Source: Euwallacea fornicatus
Lineage: Eukaryota > Arthropoda > Insecta > Coleoptera > Curculionidae
DNA: 64,000 nt
Reading direction: 5' to 3'
Assembly: GCF_040115645.1 (NCBI RefSeq)
Contig: NW_027096037.1
Location: 310,001-374,000 of the forward strand
The notes beneath the pieces were generated by a model, which saw only the letters and a program-made list of their open reading frames with translations, made no database searches and was not told the DNA's origin. Shown here piece by piece: positions 49,431 through 62,300 of this stretch (positions are counted from its first letter, which is position 1; every line of letters begins with the position of its first letter). Both the position numbers and the translations under genes were made by a program.

Positions 49431-52099
49431 GACCAAATTCCTTAAACAAAGTGTCAAATTAATCAGCACTACGAGGCCTTTAAGATTCACAACACATCAA
49501 CATTGCATCTAGTTGAATTTCCAAGAAAATTAGTACTTTGTGTACTCGAACACACAACTTTTGGGACTTTTCAAATACTGAAACTCGATAACTACGGAAA
49601 ATGAGTACCAAATTCCTTAAACAAAGTGTCAAATTAATCAGCACTACGAGGCCTTTAAGATTCACAACACATCAACTTTGCATCTAGTTGAATTTCCAAG
49701 AAAATTAGTACTTTGTGTACTCGAACACACAACTTTTGGGGCTTTTCAAATACTGAAACTCGATAACTACGGACAATTAGTACCAAATTCCTTAAACAAA
49801 GTGTCAAATTAATCAGCACTACGAGGCCTTTAAGATTCACAACACATCAACTTTGCATCTAGTTGAATTTCCAAGAAAATTAGTACTTTGTGTACTCGAA
49901 CACACAACTTTTGGGACTTTTCAAATACTGAAACTCGATAACTACGGAAAATGAGGACCAAATTCCTTAAACAAAGTGTCAAATTAATCAGCACTACGAG
50001 GCCTTTAAGATTCACAACACATCAACTTTGCATCTAGTTGAATTTCCAAGAAAATTAGTACTTTGTGTACTCGAACACACAACTTTTATGACTTTTCAAA
50101 TACTGAAACTCGATAACTACGGAAAATGAGGACCAAATTCCTTAAACAAAGTGTCAAATTAATCAGCACTACGAGGCCTTTAAGATTCACAACACATCAA
50201 CTTTGCATCTAGTTGAATTTCCAAGAAAATTAGTACTTTGTGTACTCGAACACACAACTTTTGGGACTTTTCAAATACTGAAACTCGATAACTACGGAAA
50301 ATGAGGACCAAATTCCTTAAACAAAGTGTCAAATTAATCAGCACTACGAGGCCTTTAAGATTCACAACACATCAAATTTGCATCTGGTTGAATTTCCAAG
50401 AAAAATAGTACTTTGTGTACTCGAACACACAACTTTTATGACTTTTCAAATACTGAAACTCGATAACTACGGAAAATGAGGACCAAATTCCTTAAACAAA
50501 GTGTCAAATTAATCAGCACTACGAGGCCTTTAAGATTCACAACACATCAAATTTGCATCTAGTTGAATTTTCAAGAAAAATAGTACTTTGTGTACTCGAA
50601 CCCACAACTTTTATGACTTTTCAAACTCTGAAACTCGATAACTACGGACAATTAGTACCAAATTCCTTAAACAAAGTGTCAAATTAATCAGCTCTACGAG
50701 GCCTTTAAGATTCACAACACATCAACTTTGCATCTAGTTGAATTTCCAAGAAAAATAGTACTTTGTGTACTCGAACACACAACTTTTGGGACTTTTCAAA
50801 TACTGAAACTCGATAACTACGGAAAATGAGTATCAAATTCCTTAAACAAAGTGTCAAATTAATCAGCTCTTCGAGGCCTTTAAAATGTCACAACACATCA
50901 TCTTTGCATCTTGATGACTTTCCAAGAAAAATAGTACTTTGTGTACTCGAACACACAACTTTTATGACTTTTCAAATACTGAAACTCGATAACTACGGAA
51001 AATGAGGACCAAATTCCTTAAACAAAGTGTCAAATTAATCAGCACTACGAGGCCTTTAAGATTCACAACACATCAACTTTGCATCTAGTTGAATTTCCAA
51101 GAAAATTAGTACTTTGTGTACTCGAACACACAACTTTTGGGGCTTTTCAAATACTGAAACTCGATAACTACGGAAAATGAGGACCAAATTCCTTAAACAA
51201 AGTGTCAAATTAATCAGCACTACGAGGCCTTTAAGATTCACAACACATCAAATTTGCATCTAGTTGAATTTCCAAGAAAAATAGTACTTTGTGTACTCGA
51301 ACACACAACTTTTGGGGCTTTTCAAATACTGAAACTCGATAACTACGGACAATTAGTACCAAATTCCTTAAACAATGTGTCAAATTAATCAGCTATACGA
51401 GGCCTTTAAGATTCACAACACATCAAATTTGCATCTAGTTGAATTTCCAAGAAAAATAGTACTTTGAGTACTCGAACTCATAACTTTTATGACTTTTCAA
51501 ACTCTGAAACTCGATAACTACGGACAATTAGTACCAAATTCCTTAAACAATGTGTCAAATTAATCAGCTATACGAGGCCTTTAAGATTCACAACACATCA
51601 AATTTGCATCTAGTTGAATTTCCAAGAAAAATAGTACTTTGTGTACTCGAACCCACAACTTTTGGGACTTTTCAAATACTGAAACTCGATAACTACGGAA
51701 AATGAGGACCAAATTCCTTAAACAAAGTGTCAAATTAATCAGCACTACGAGGCCTTTAAGATTCACAACACATCAACTTTGCATCTAGTTGAATTTCCAA
51801 GAAAATTAGTACTTTGTGTACTCGAACACACAACTTTTATGACTTTTCAAACTCTGAAACTCGATAACTACGGAAAATGAGTACCAAATTCCTTAAACAA
51901 TGTGTCAAATTAATCAACTATACGAGGCCTTTAAGATTCACAACACATCAAATTTGCATCTAGTTGAATTTCCAAGAAAAATAGTACTTTGTGTACTCGA
52001 ACATACAACTTTTGGGCCTTTTCAAATACTGAAACTCGATAACTACGGACAATTAGTACCAAATTCCTTAAACAATGTGTCAAATTAATCAGCTATACG
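49431..52099 (+). repeat. AAATTAG-rich C-type run, then mixed units
   Basis: From 49474 to about 50350 six units carry AAATTAG with CATCAAC, one with CATCAACATTGC (near 49500). Then come CTGGTTG, CCCAC, GAGTATC and X-like units; the X-like unit near 50870 has GATGACTTTCC. Units with CTATACG and GAGTACTC follow. One unit contains GGGCCTTTTC near 52014, unique in the window as far as I saw. Confidence 0.82.
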
Positions 52100-53675
52100 A
52101 GGCCTTTAAGATTCACAACTCATCATCTTTGCATCTAGTTGAGTTTCCAAGAAAAATAGTACTTTGAGTACTCGAACCCATAACTTTTATGACTTTTCAA
52201 ACTCTGAAACTCGATAACTACGGACAATTAGTACCAAATTCCTTAAACAATGTGTCAAATTAATCAGCACTACGAGGCCTTTAAGATTCACAACACATCA
52301 AATTTGCATCTAGTTGAATTTCCAAGAAAAATAGTACTTTGTGTACTCGAACCTACAACTTTTATGACTTTTCAAATTCTGAAACTCGATAACTACGGAC
52401 AATTAGTACCAAATTCCTTAAACAAAGTGTCAAATTAATCAGCTCTACGAGGCCTTTAAGATTCACAACACATCAACTTTGCATCTAGTTGAATTTCCAA
52501 GAAAAATAGTACTTTGTGTACTCGAACACACAACTTTTGGGACTTTTCAAATACTGAAACTCGATAACTACGGAAAATGAGTATCAAATTCCTTAAACAA
52601 AGTGTCAAATTAATCAGCTCTTCGAGGCCTTTAAAATGTCACAACACATCATCTTTGCATCTTGATGAATTTCCAAGAAAAATAGTACTTTGTGTACTCG
52701 AACACACAACTTTTGGGACTTTTCAAATACTGAAACTCGATAACTACGGAAAATGAGGACCAAATTCCTTAAACAAAGTGTCAAATTAATCAGCACTACG
52801 AGGCCTTTAAGATTCACAACACATCAACTTTGCATCTAGTTGAATTTCCAAGAAAATTAGTACTTTGTGTACTCGAACACACAACTTTTATGACTTTTCA
52901 AATACTGAAACTCGATAACTACGGAAAATGAGGACCAAATTCCTTAAACAAAGTGTCAAATTAATCAGCACTACGAGGCCTTTAAGATTCACAACACATC
53001 AAATTTGCATCTAGTTGAATTTCCAAGAAAAATAGTACTTTGTGTACTCGAACATACAACTTTTGGGGCTTTTCAAATACTGAAACTCGATAACTACGGA
53101 CAATTAGTACCAAATTCCTTAAACAATGTGTCAAATTAATCAGCTATACGAGGCCTTTAAGATTCACAACTCATCATCTTTGCATCTAGTTGAGTTTCCA
53201 AGAAAAATAGTACTTTGAGTACTCGAACCCATAACTTTTATGACTTTTCAAACTCTGAAACTCGATAACTACGGACAATTAGTACCAAATTCCTTAAACA
53301 AAGTGTCAAATTAATCAGCTCTACGAGGCCTTTAAGATTCACAACACATCAACTTTGCATCTAGTTGAATTTCCAAGAAAAATAGTACTTTGTGTACTCG
53401 AACCCACAACTTTTATGACTTTTCAAACTCTGAAACTCGATAACTACGGACAATTAGTACCAAATTCCTTAAACAAAGTGTCAAATTAATCAGCTCTACG
53501 AGGCCTTTAAGATTCACAACACATCAACTTTGCATCTAGTTGAATTTCCAAGAAAAATAGTACTTTGTGTACTCGAACATACAACTTTTGGGGCTTTTCA
53601 AATACTGAAACTCGATAACTACGGACAATTAGTACCAAATTCCTTAAACAATGTGTCAAATTAATCAGCTATACG
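52100..53675 (+). repeat. 9-unit higher-order block, copy 1 (1,576 bp)
   Basis: Units at 52100 (GAGTTTCC/CCCATAAC), 52275 (AACCTACAAC), 52450 (GAGTATC), 52625 (X), 52801 (AAATTAG), 52976 (AACATACAAC), 53151 (CCCATAAC), 53326 (CCCAC) and 53501 (AACATACAAC). Within it, the AACATACAAC plus CCCATAAC pair recurs at a 525-bp spacing. Confidence 0.88.
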
Positions 53676-54551
53676 AGGCCTTTAAGATTCACAACTCATC
53701 ATCTTTGCATCTAGTTGAGTTTCCAAGAAAAATAGTACTTTGAGTACTCGAACCCATAACTTTTATGACTTTTCAAACTCTGAAACTCGATAACTACGGA
53801 CAATTAGTACCAAATTCCTTAAACAATGTGTCAAATTAATCAGCACTACGAGGCCTTTAAGATTCACAACACATCAAATTTGCATCTAGTTGAATTTCCA
53901 AGAAAAATAGTACTTTGTGTACTCGAACCTACAACTTTTATGACTTTTCAAACTCTGAAACTCGATAACTACGGACAATTAGTACCAAATTCCTTAAACA
54001 AAGTGTCAAATTAATCAGCTCTACGAGGCCTTTAAGATTCACAACACATCAACTTTGCATCTAGTTGAATTTCCAAGAAAAATAGTACTTTGTGTACTCG
54101 AACACACAACTTTTGGGACTTTTCAAATACTGAAACTCGATAACTACGGAAAATGAGTATCAAATTCCTTAAACAAAGTGTCAAATTAATCAGCTCTTCG
54201 AGGCCTTTAAAATGTCACAACACATCATCTTTGCATCTTGATGAATTTCCAAGAAAAATAGTACTTTGTGTACTCGAACACACAACTTTTGGGACTTTTC
54301 AAATACTGAAACTCGATAACTACGGAAAATGAGGACCAAATTCCTTAAACAAAGTGTCAAATTAATCAGCACTACGAGGCCTTTAAGATTCACAACACAT
54401 CAACTTTGCATCTAGTTGAATTTCCAAGAAAATTAGTACTTTGTGTACTCGAACACACAACTTTTATGACTTTTCAAATACTGAAACTCGATAACTACGG
54501 AAAATGAGGACCAAATTCCTTAAACAAAGTGTCAAATTAATCAGCACTACG
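53676..54551 (+). repeat. 9-unit block, copy 2 (first 5 units)
   Basis: Matches 52100-52975 at 1,576 bp offset, including the AACCTACAAC unit (53851) and X (54201). One difference is CTCTG here against TTCTG near 52378. It then diverges into a CCTAGAAATACAG/GGGGCATTTC unit. Confidence 0.88.
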
Positions 54552-56303
54552 AGGCCTTTAAGATTCACAACACATCAACTTTGCATCTAGTTGAATTTCC
54601 TAGAAATACAGTACTTTGTGTACTCGAACACACAACTTTTGGGGCATTTCAAATACTGAAACTCGATAACTACGGAAAATGAGGACCAAATTCCTTAAAC
54701 AAAGTGTCAAATTAATCAGCACTACGAGGCCTTTAAGATTCACAACACATCAAATTTGCATCTAGTTGAATTTCCAAGAAAAATAGTACTTTGTGTACTC
54801 GAACACACAACTTTTATGACTTTTCAAACTCTGAAACTCGATAACTACGGAAAATGAGTACCAAATTCCTTAAACAAAGTGTCAAATTAATCAGCTCTTC
54901 GAGGCCTTTAAAATGTCACAACACATCATCTTTGCATCTTGATGAATTTCCAAGAAATATAGTACTTTGTGTACTCGAACACACAACTTTTATGACCTTT
55001 CAAACTCTGAAACTCGATAACTACGGAAAATGAGTACCAAATTCCTTAAACAAAGTGTTAAATTAATCAGCTCTTCGAGGCCTTTAAAATGTCACAACAC
55101 ATCATCTTTGCATCTTGATGAATTTCCAAGAAAAATAGTACTTTGTGTACTCGAACACACAACTTTTGGGACTTTTCAAATACTGAAACTCGATAACTAC
55201 GGAAAATGAGGACCAAATTCCTTAAACAAAGTGTCAAATTAATCAGCACTACGAGGCCTTTAAGATTCACAACACATCAACTTTGCATCTAGTTGAATTT
55301 CCAAGAAAAATAGTACTTTGTGTACTCGAACACACAACTTTTATGACTTTTCAAACTCTGAAACTCGATAACTACGGAAAATGAGTACCAAATTCCTTAA
55401 ACAAAGTGTCAAATTAATCAGCACTACGAGGCCTTTAAGATTCACAACACATCAACTTTGCATCTAGTTGAATTTCCAAGAAAAATAGTACTTTGTGTAC
55501 TCGAACACACAACTTTTATGACTTTTCAAATACTGAAACTCGATAACTACGGAAAATGAGGACCAAATTCCTTAAACAAAGTGTCAAATTAATCAGCACT
55601 ACGAGGTCTTTAAGATTCACAACACATCATCTTTGCATCTAGTTGAATTTCCAAGAAAAATAGTACTTTGTGTACTCGAACACACAACTTTTATGACTTT
55701 TCAAACTCTGAAACTCGATAACTACGGAAAATGAGTACCAAATTCCTTAAACAAAGTGTCAAATTAATCAGCACTACGAGGCCTTTAAGATTCACAACAC
55801 ATCAACTTTGCATCTAGTTGAATTTCCAAGAAAAATAGTACTTTGTGTACTCGAACACACAACTTTTGGGACTTTTCAAATACTGAAACTCGATAACTAC
55901 GGAAAATGAGGACCAAATTCCTTAAACAAAGTGTCAAATTAATCAGCACTACGAGGCCTTTAAGATTCACAACACATCATCTTTGCATCTAGTTGAATTT
56001 CCAAGAAAATTAGTACTTTGTGTACTCGAACACACAACTTTTGGGACTTTTCAAATACTGAAACTCGATAACTACGGAAAATGAGTACCAAATTCCTTAA
56101 ACAAAGTGTCAAATTAATCAGCACTACGAGGCCTTTAAGATTCACAACACATCATCTTTGCATCTAGTTGAATTTCCAAGAAAAATAGTACTTAGTGTAC
56201 TCGAACACACAACTTTTATGACTTTTCAAACTCTGAAACTCGATAACTACGGAAAATGAGTACCAAATTCCTTAAACAAAGTGTCAAATTAATCAGCTCT
56301 TCG
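54552..56303 (+). repeat. Lead-in to the X-Y-Z-W region
   Basis: Contains a CCTAGAAATACAG/GGGGCATTTC unit, X' (about 54902) and X (55078) with the TGTTAAATT joint, then ATGAC units, a GAGGTC unit (55604), C (55779), V (55954) and W (56129). The block 55429-57005 matches 57706-59282 at 2,277 bp (13 units), apart from a few single-base differences such as CTTAGTG near 56192. Confidence 0.88.
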
Positions 56304-59300
56304 AGGCCTTTAAAATGTCACAACACATCATCTTTGCATCTTGATGAATTTCCAAGAAAAATAGTACTTTGTGTACTCGAACACACAACTTTTGGGACTT
56401 TTCAAATACTGAAACTCGATAACTACGGAAAATGAGGACCAAATTCCTTAAACAAAGTGTCAAATTAATCAGCACTACGAGGCCTTTAAGATTCACCACA
56501 CATCAACTTTGCATCTAATTGAATTTCCAAGAAAATTAGTACTTTGTGTACTCGAACACACAACTTTTATGACTTTTCAAATACTGAAACTCGATAACTA
56601 CGGAAAATGAGGACCAAATTCCTTAAACAAAGTGTCAAATTAATCAGCACTACGAGGCCTTTAAGATTCATAACACATCAACTTTGCATCTAGTTGAATT
56701 TCCTAGAAATACAGTACTTTGTGTACTCGAACACACAACTTTTGAGACTTTTCAAATACTGAAACTCGATAACTACGGAAAATGAGTACCAAATTCCTTA
56801 AACAAAGTGTCAAATTAATCAGCACTACGAGGCCTTTAAGATTCACAACACATCATCTTTGCATCTAGTTGAATTTCCAAGAAAAATAGTACTTTGTGTA
56901 CTCGAACACACAACTTTTATGACTTTTCAAACTCTGAAACTCGATAACTACGGAAAATGAGTACCAAATTCCTTAAACAAAGTGTCAAATTAATCAGCTC
57001 TTCGAGGCCTTTAAAATGTCACAACACATCATCTTTGCATCTTGATGAATTTCCAAGAAAAATAGTACTTTGTGTACTCGAACACACAACTTTTGGGACT
57101 TTTCAAATACTGAAACTCGATAACTACGGAAAATGAGGACCAAATTCCTTAAACAAAGTGTCAAATTAATCAGCACTACGAGGCCTTTAAGATTCACAAC
57201 ACATCAACTTTGCATCTAATTGAATTTCCAAGAAAATTAGTACTTTGTGTACTCGAACACACAACTTTTATGACTTTTCAAATACTGAAACTCGATAACT
57301 ACGGAAAATGAGGACCAAATTCCTTAAACAAAGTGTCAAATTAATCAGCACTACGAGGCCTTTAAGATTCATAACACATCAACTTTGCATCTAGTTGAAT
57401 TTCCTAGAAATACAGTACTTTGTGTACTCGAACACACAACTTTTGGGACTTTTCAAATACTGAAACTCGATAACTACGGAAAATGAGGACCAAATTCCTT
57501 AAACAAAGTGTCAAATTAATCAGCACTACGAGGCCTTTAAGATTCACAACACATCAACTTTGCATCTAGTTGAATTTCCAAGAAAAATAGTACTTTGTGT
57601 ACTCGAACACACAACTTTTATGACTTTTCAAATACTGAAACTCGATAACTACGGAAAATGAGGACCAAATTCCTTAAACAAAGTGTCAAATTAATCAGCA
57701 CTACGAGGCCTTTAAGATTCACAACACATCAACTTTGCATCTAGTTGAATTTCCAAGAAAAATAGTACTTTGTGTACTCGAACACACAACTTTTATGACT
57801 TTTCAAATACTGAAACTCGATAACTACGGAAAATGAGGACCAAATTCCTTAAACAAAGTGTCAAATTAATCAGCACTACGAGGTCTTTAAGATTCACAAC
57901 ACATCATCTTTGCATCTAGTTGAATTTCCAAGAAAAATAGTACTTTGTGTACTCGAACACACAACTTTTATGACTTTTCAAACTCTGAAACTCGATAACT
58001 ACGGAAAATGAGTACCAAATTCCTTAAACAAAGTGTCAAATTAATCAGCACTACGAGGCCTTTAAGATTCACAACACATCAACTTTGCATCTAGTTGAAT
58101 TTCCAAGAAAAATAGTACTTTGTGTACTCGAACACACAACTTTTGGGACTTTTCAAATACTGAAACTCGATAACTACGGAAAATGAGGACCAAATTCCTT
58201 AAACAAAGTGTCAAATTAATCAGCACTACGAGGCCTTTAAGATTCACAACACATCATCTTTGCATCTAGTTGAATTTCCAAGAAAATTAGTACTTTGTGT
58301 ACTCGAACACACAACTTTTGGGACTTTTCAAATACTGAAACTCGATAACTACGGAAAATGAGGACCAAATTCCTTAAACAAAGTGTCAAATTAATCAGCA
58401 CTACGAGGCCTTTAAGATTCACAACACATCATCTTTGCATCTAGTTGAATTTCCAAGAAAAATAGTACTTTGTGTACTCGAACACACAACTTTTATGACT
58501 TTTCAAACTCTGAAACTCGATAACTACGGAAAATGAGTACCAAATTCCTTAAACAAAGTGTCAAATTAATCAGCTCTTCGAGGCCTTTAAAATGTCACAA
58601 CACATCATCTTTGCATCTTGATGAATTTCCAAGAAAAATAGTACTTTGTGTACTCGAACACACAACTTTTGGGACTTTTCAAATACTGAAACTCGATAAC
58701 TACGGAAAATGAGGACCAAATTCCTTAAACAAAGTGTCAAATTAATCAGCACTACGAGGCCTTTAAGATTCACAACACATCAACTTTGCATCTAATTGAA
58801 TTTCCAAGAAAATTAGTACTTTGTGTACTCGAACACACAACTTTTATGACTTTTCAAATACTGAAACTCGATAACTACGGAAAATGAGGACCAAATTCCT
58901 TAAACAAAGTGTCAAATTAATCAGCACTACGAGGCCTTTAAGATTCATAACACATCAACTTTGCATCTAGTTGAATTTCCTAGAAATACAGTACTTTGTG
59001 TACTCGAACACACAACTTTTGAGACTTTTCAAATACTGAAACTCGATAACTACGGAAAATGAGTACCAAATTCCTTAAACAAAGTGTCAAATTAATCAGC
59101 ACTACGAGGCCTTTAAGATTCACAACACATCATCTTTGCATCTAGTTGAATTTCCAAGAAAAATAGTACTTTGTGTACTCGAACACACAACTTTTATGAC
59201 TTTTCAAACTCTGAAACTCGATAACTACGGAAAATGAGTACCAAATTCCTTAAACAAAGTGTCAAATTAATCAGCTCTTCGAGGCCTTTAAAATGTCACA

Positions 59301-62300
59301 ACACATCATCTTTGCATCTTGATGAATTTCCAAGAAATATAGTACTTTGTGTACTCGAACACACAACTTTTATGACTTTTCAAACTCTGAAACTCGATAA
59401 CTACGGAAAATGAGTACCAAATTCCTTAAACAAAGTGTTAAATTAATCAGCTCTTCGAGGCCTTTAAAATGTCACAACACATCATCTTTGCATCTTGATG
59501 AATTTCCAAGAAAAATAGTACTTTGTGTACTCGAACACACAACTTTTGGGACTTTTCAAATACTGAAACTCGATAACTACGGAAAATGAGGACCAAATTC
59601 CTTAAACAAAGTGTCAAATTAATCAGCACTACGAGGCCTTTAAGATTCATAACACATCAACTTTGCATCTAGTTGAATTTCCTAGAAATACAGTACTTTG
59701 TGTACTCGAACACACAACTTTTGAGACTTTTCAAATACTGAAACTCGATAACTACGGAAAATGAGTACCAAATTCCTTAAACAAAGTGTCAAATTAATCA
59801 GCACTACGAGGCCTTTAAGATTCACAACACATCATCTTTGCATCTAGTTGAATTTCCAAGAAAAATAGTACTTTGTGTACTCGAACACACAACTTTTATG
59901 ACTTTTCAAACTCTGAAACTCGATAACTACGGAAAATGAGTACCAAATTCCTTAAACAAAGTGTCAAATTAATCAGCTCTTCGAGGCCTTTAAAATGTCA
60001 CAACACATCATCTTTGCATCTTGATGAATTTCCAAGAAAAATAGTACTTTGTGTACTCGAACACACAACTTTTGGGACTTTTCAAATACTGAAACTCGAT
60101 AACTACGGAAAATGAGGACCAAATTCCTTAAACAAAGTGTCAAATTAATCAGCACTACGAGGCCTTTAAGATTCACAACACATCAACTTTGCATCTAATT
60201 GAATTTCCAAGAAAATTAGTACTTTGTGTACTCGAACACACAACTTTTATGACTTTTCAAATACTGAAACTCGATAACTACGGAAAATGAGGACCAAATT
60301 CCTTAAACAAAGTGTCAAATTAATCAGCACTACGAGGCCTTTAAGATTCATAACACATCAACTTTGCATCTAGTTGAATTTCCTAGAAATACAGTACTTT
60401 GTGTACTCGAACACACAACTTTTGAGACTTTTCAAATACTGAAACTCGATAACTACGGAAAATGAGGACCAAATTCCTTAAACAAAGTGTCAAATTAATC
60501 AGCACTACGAGGCCTTTAAGATTCATAACACATCAACTTTGCATCTAGTTGAATTTCCTAGAAATACAGTACTTTGTGTACTCGAACACACAACTTTTGA
60601 GACTTTTCAAATACTGAAACTCGATAACTACGGAAAATGAGGACCAAATTCCTTAAACAAAGTGTCAAATTAATCAGCACTACGAGGCCTTTAAGATTCA
60701 TAACACATCAACTTTGCATCTAGTTGAATTTCCTAGAAATACAGTACTTTGTGTACTCGAACACACAACTTTTGGGACTTTTCAAATACTGAAACTCGAT
60801 AACTACGGAAAATGAGGACCAAATTCCTTAAACAAAGTGTCAAATTAATCAGCACTACGAGGCCTTTAAGATTCACAACACATCATCTTTGCATCTAGTT
60901 GAATTTCCAAGAAAATTAGTACTTTGTGTACTCGAACACACAACTTTTGGGACTTTTCAAATACTGAAACTCGATAACTACGGAAAATGAGGACCAAATT
61001 CCTTAAACAAAGTGTCAAATTAATCAGCACTACGAGGCCTTTAAGATTCACAACACATCATCTTTGCATCTAGTTGAATTTCCAAGAAAAATAGTACTTT
61101 GTGTACTCGAACACACAACTTTTATGACTTTTCAAACTCTGAAACTCGATAACTACGGAAAATGAGTACCAAATTCCTTAAACAAAGTGTCAAATTAATC
61201 AGCTCTTCGAGGCCTTTAAAATGTCACAACACATCATCTTTGCATCTTGATGAATTTCCAAGAAAAATAGTACTTTGTGTACTCGAACACACAACTTTTG
61301 GGACTTTTCAAATACTGAAACTCGATAACTACGGAAAATGAGGACCAAATTCCTTAAACAAAGTGTCAAATTAATCAGCACTACGAGGCCTTTAAGATTC
61401 ACAACACATCAACTTTGCATCTAATTGAATTTCCAAGAAAATTAGTACTTTGTGTACTCGAACACACAACTTTTATGACTTTTCAAATACTGAAACTCGA
61501 TAACTACGGAAAATGAGGACCAAATTCCTTAAACAAAGTGTCAAATTAATCAGCACTACGAGGCCTTTAAGATTCATAACACATCAACTTTGCATCTAGT
61601 TGAATTTCCTAGAAATACAGTACTTTGTGTACTCGAACACACAACTTTTGAGACTTTTCAAATACTGAAACTCGATAACTACGGAAAATGAGTACCAAAT
61701 TCCTTAAACAAAGTGTCAAATTAATCAGCACTACGAGGCCTTTAAGATTCACAACACATCATCTTTGCATCTAGTTGAATTTCCAAGAAAAATAGTACTT
61801 TGTGTACTCGAACACACAACTTTTATGACTTTTCAAACTCTGAAACTCGATAACTACGGAAAATGAGTACCAAATTCCTTAAACAAAGTGTCAAATTAAT
61901 CAGCTCTTCGAGGCCTTTAAAATGTCACAACACATCATCTTTGCATCTTGATGAATTTCCAAGAAATATAGTACTTTGTGTACTCGAACACACAACTTTT
62001 ATGACTTTTCAAACTCTGAAACTCGATAACTACGGAAAATGAGTACCAAATTCCTTAAACAAAGTGTTAAATTAATCAGCTCTTCGAGGCCTTTAAAATG
62101 TCACAACACATCATCTTTGCATCTTGATGAATTTCCAAGAAAAATAGTACTTTGTGTACTCGAACACACAACTTTTGGGACTTTTCAAATACTGAAACTC
62201 GATAACTACGGAAAATGAGGACCAAATTCCTTAAACAAAGTGTCAAATTAATCAGCACTACGAGGCCTTTAAGATTCATAACACATCAACTTTGCATCTA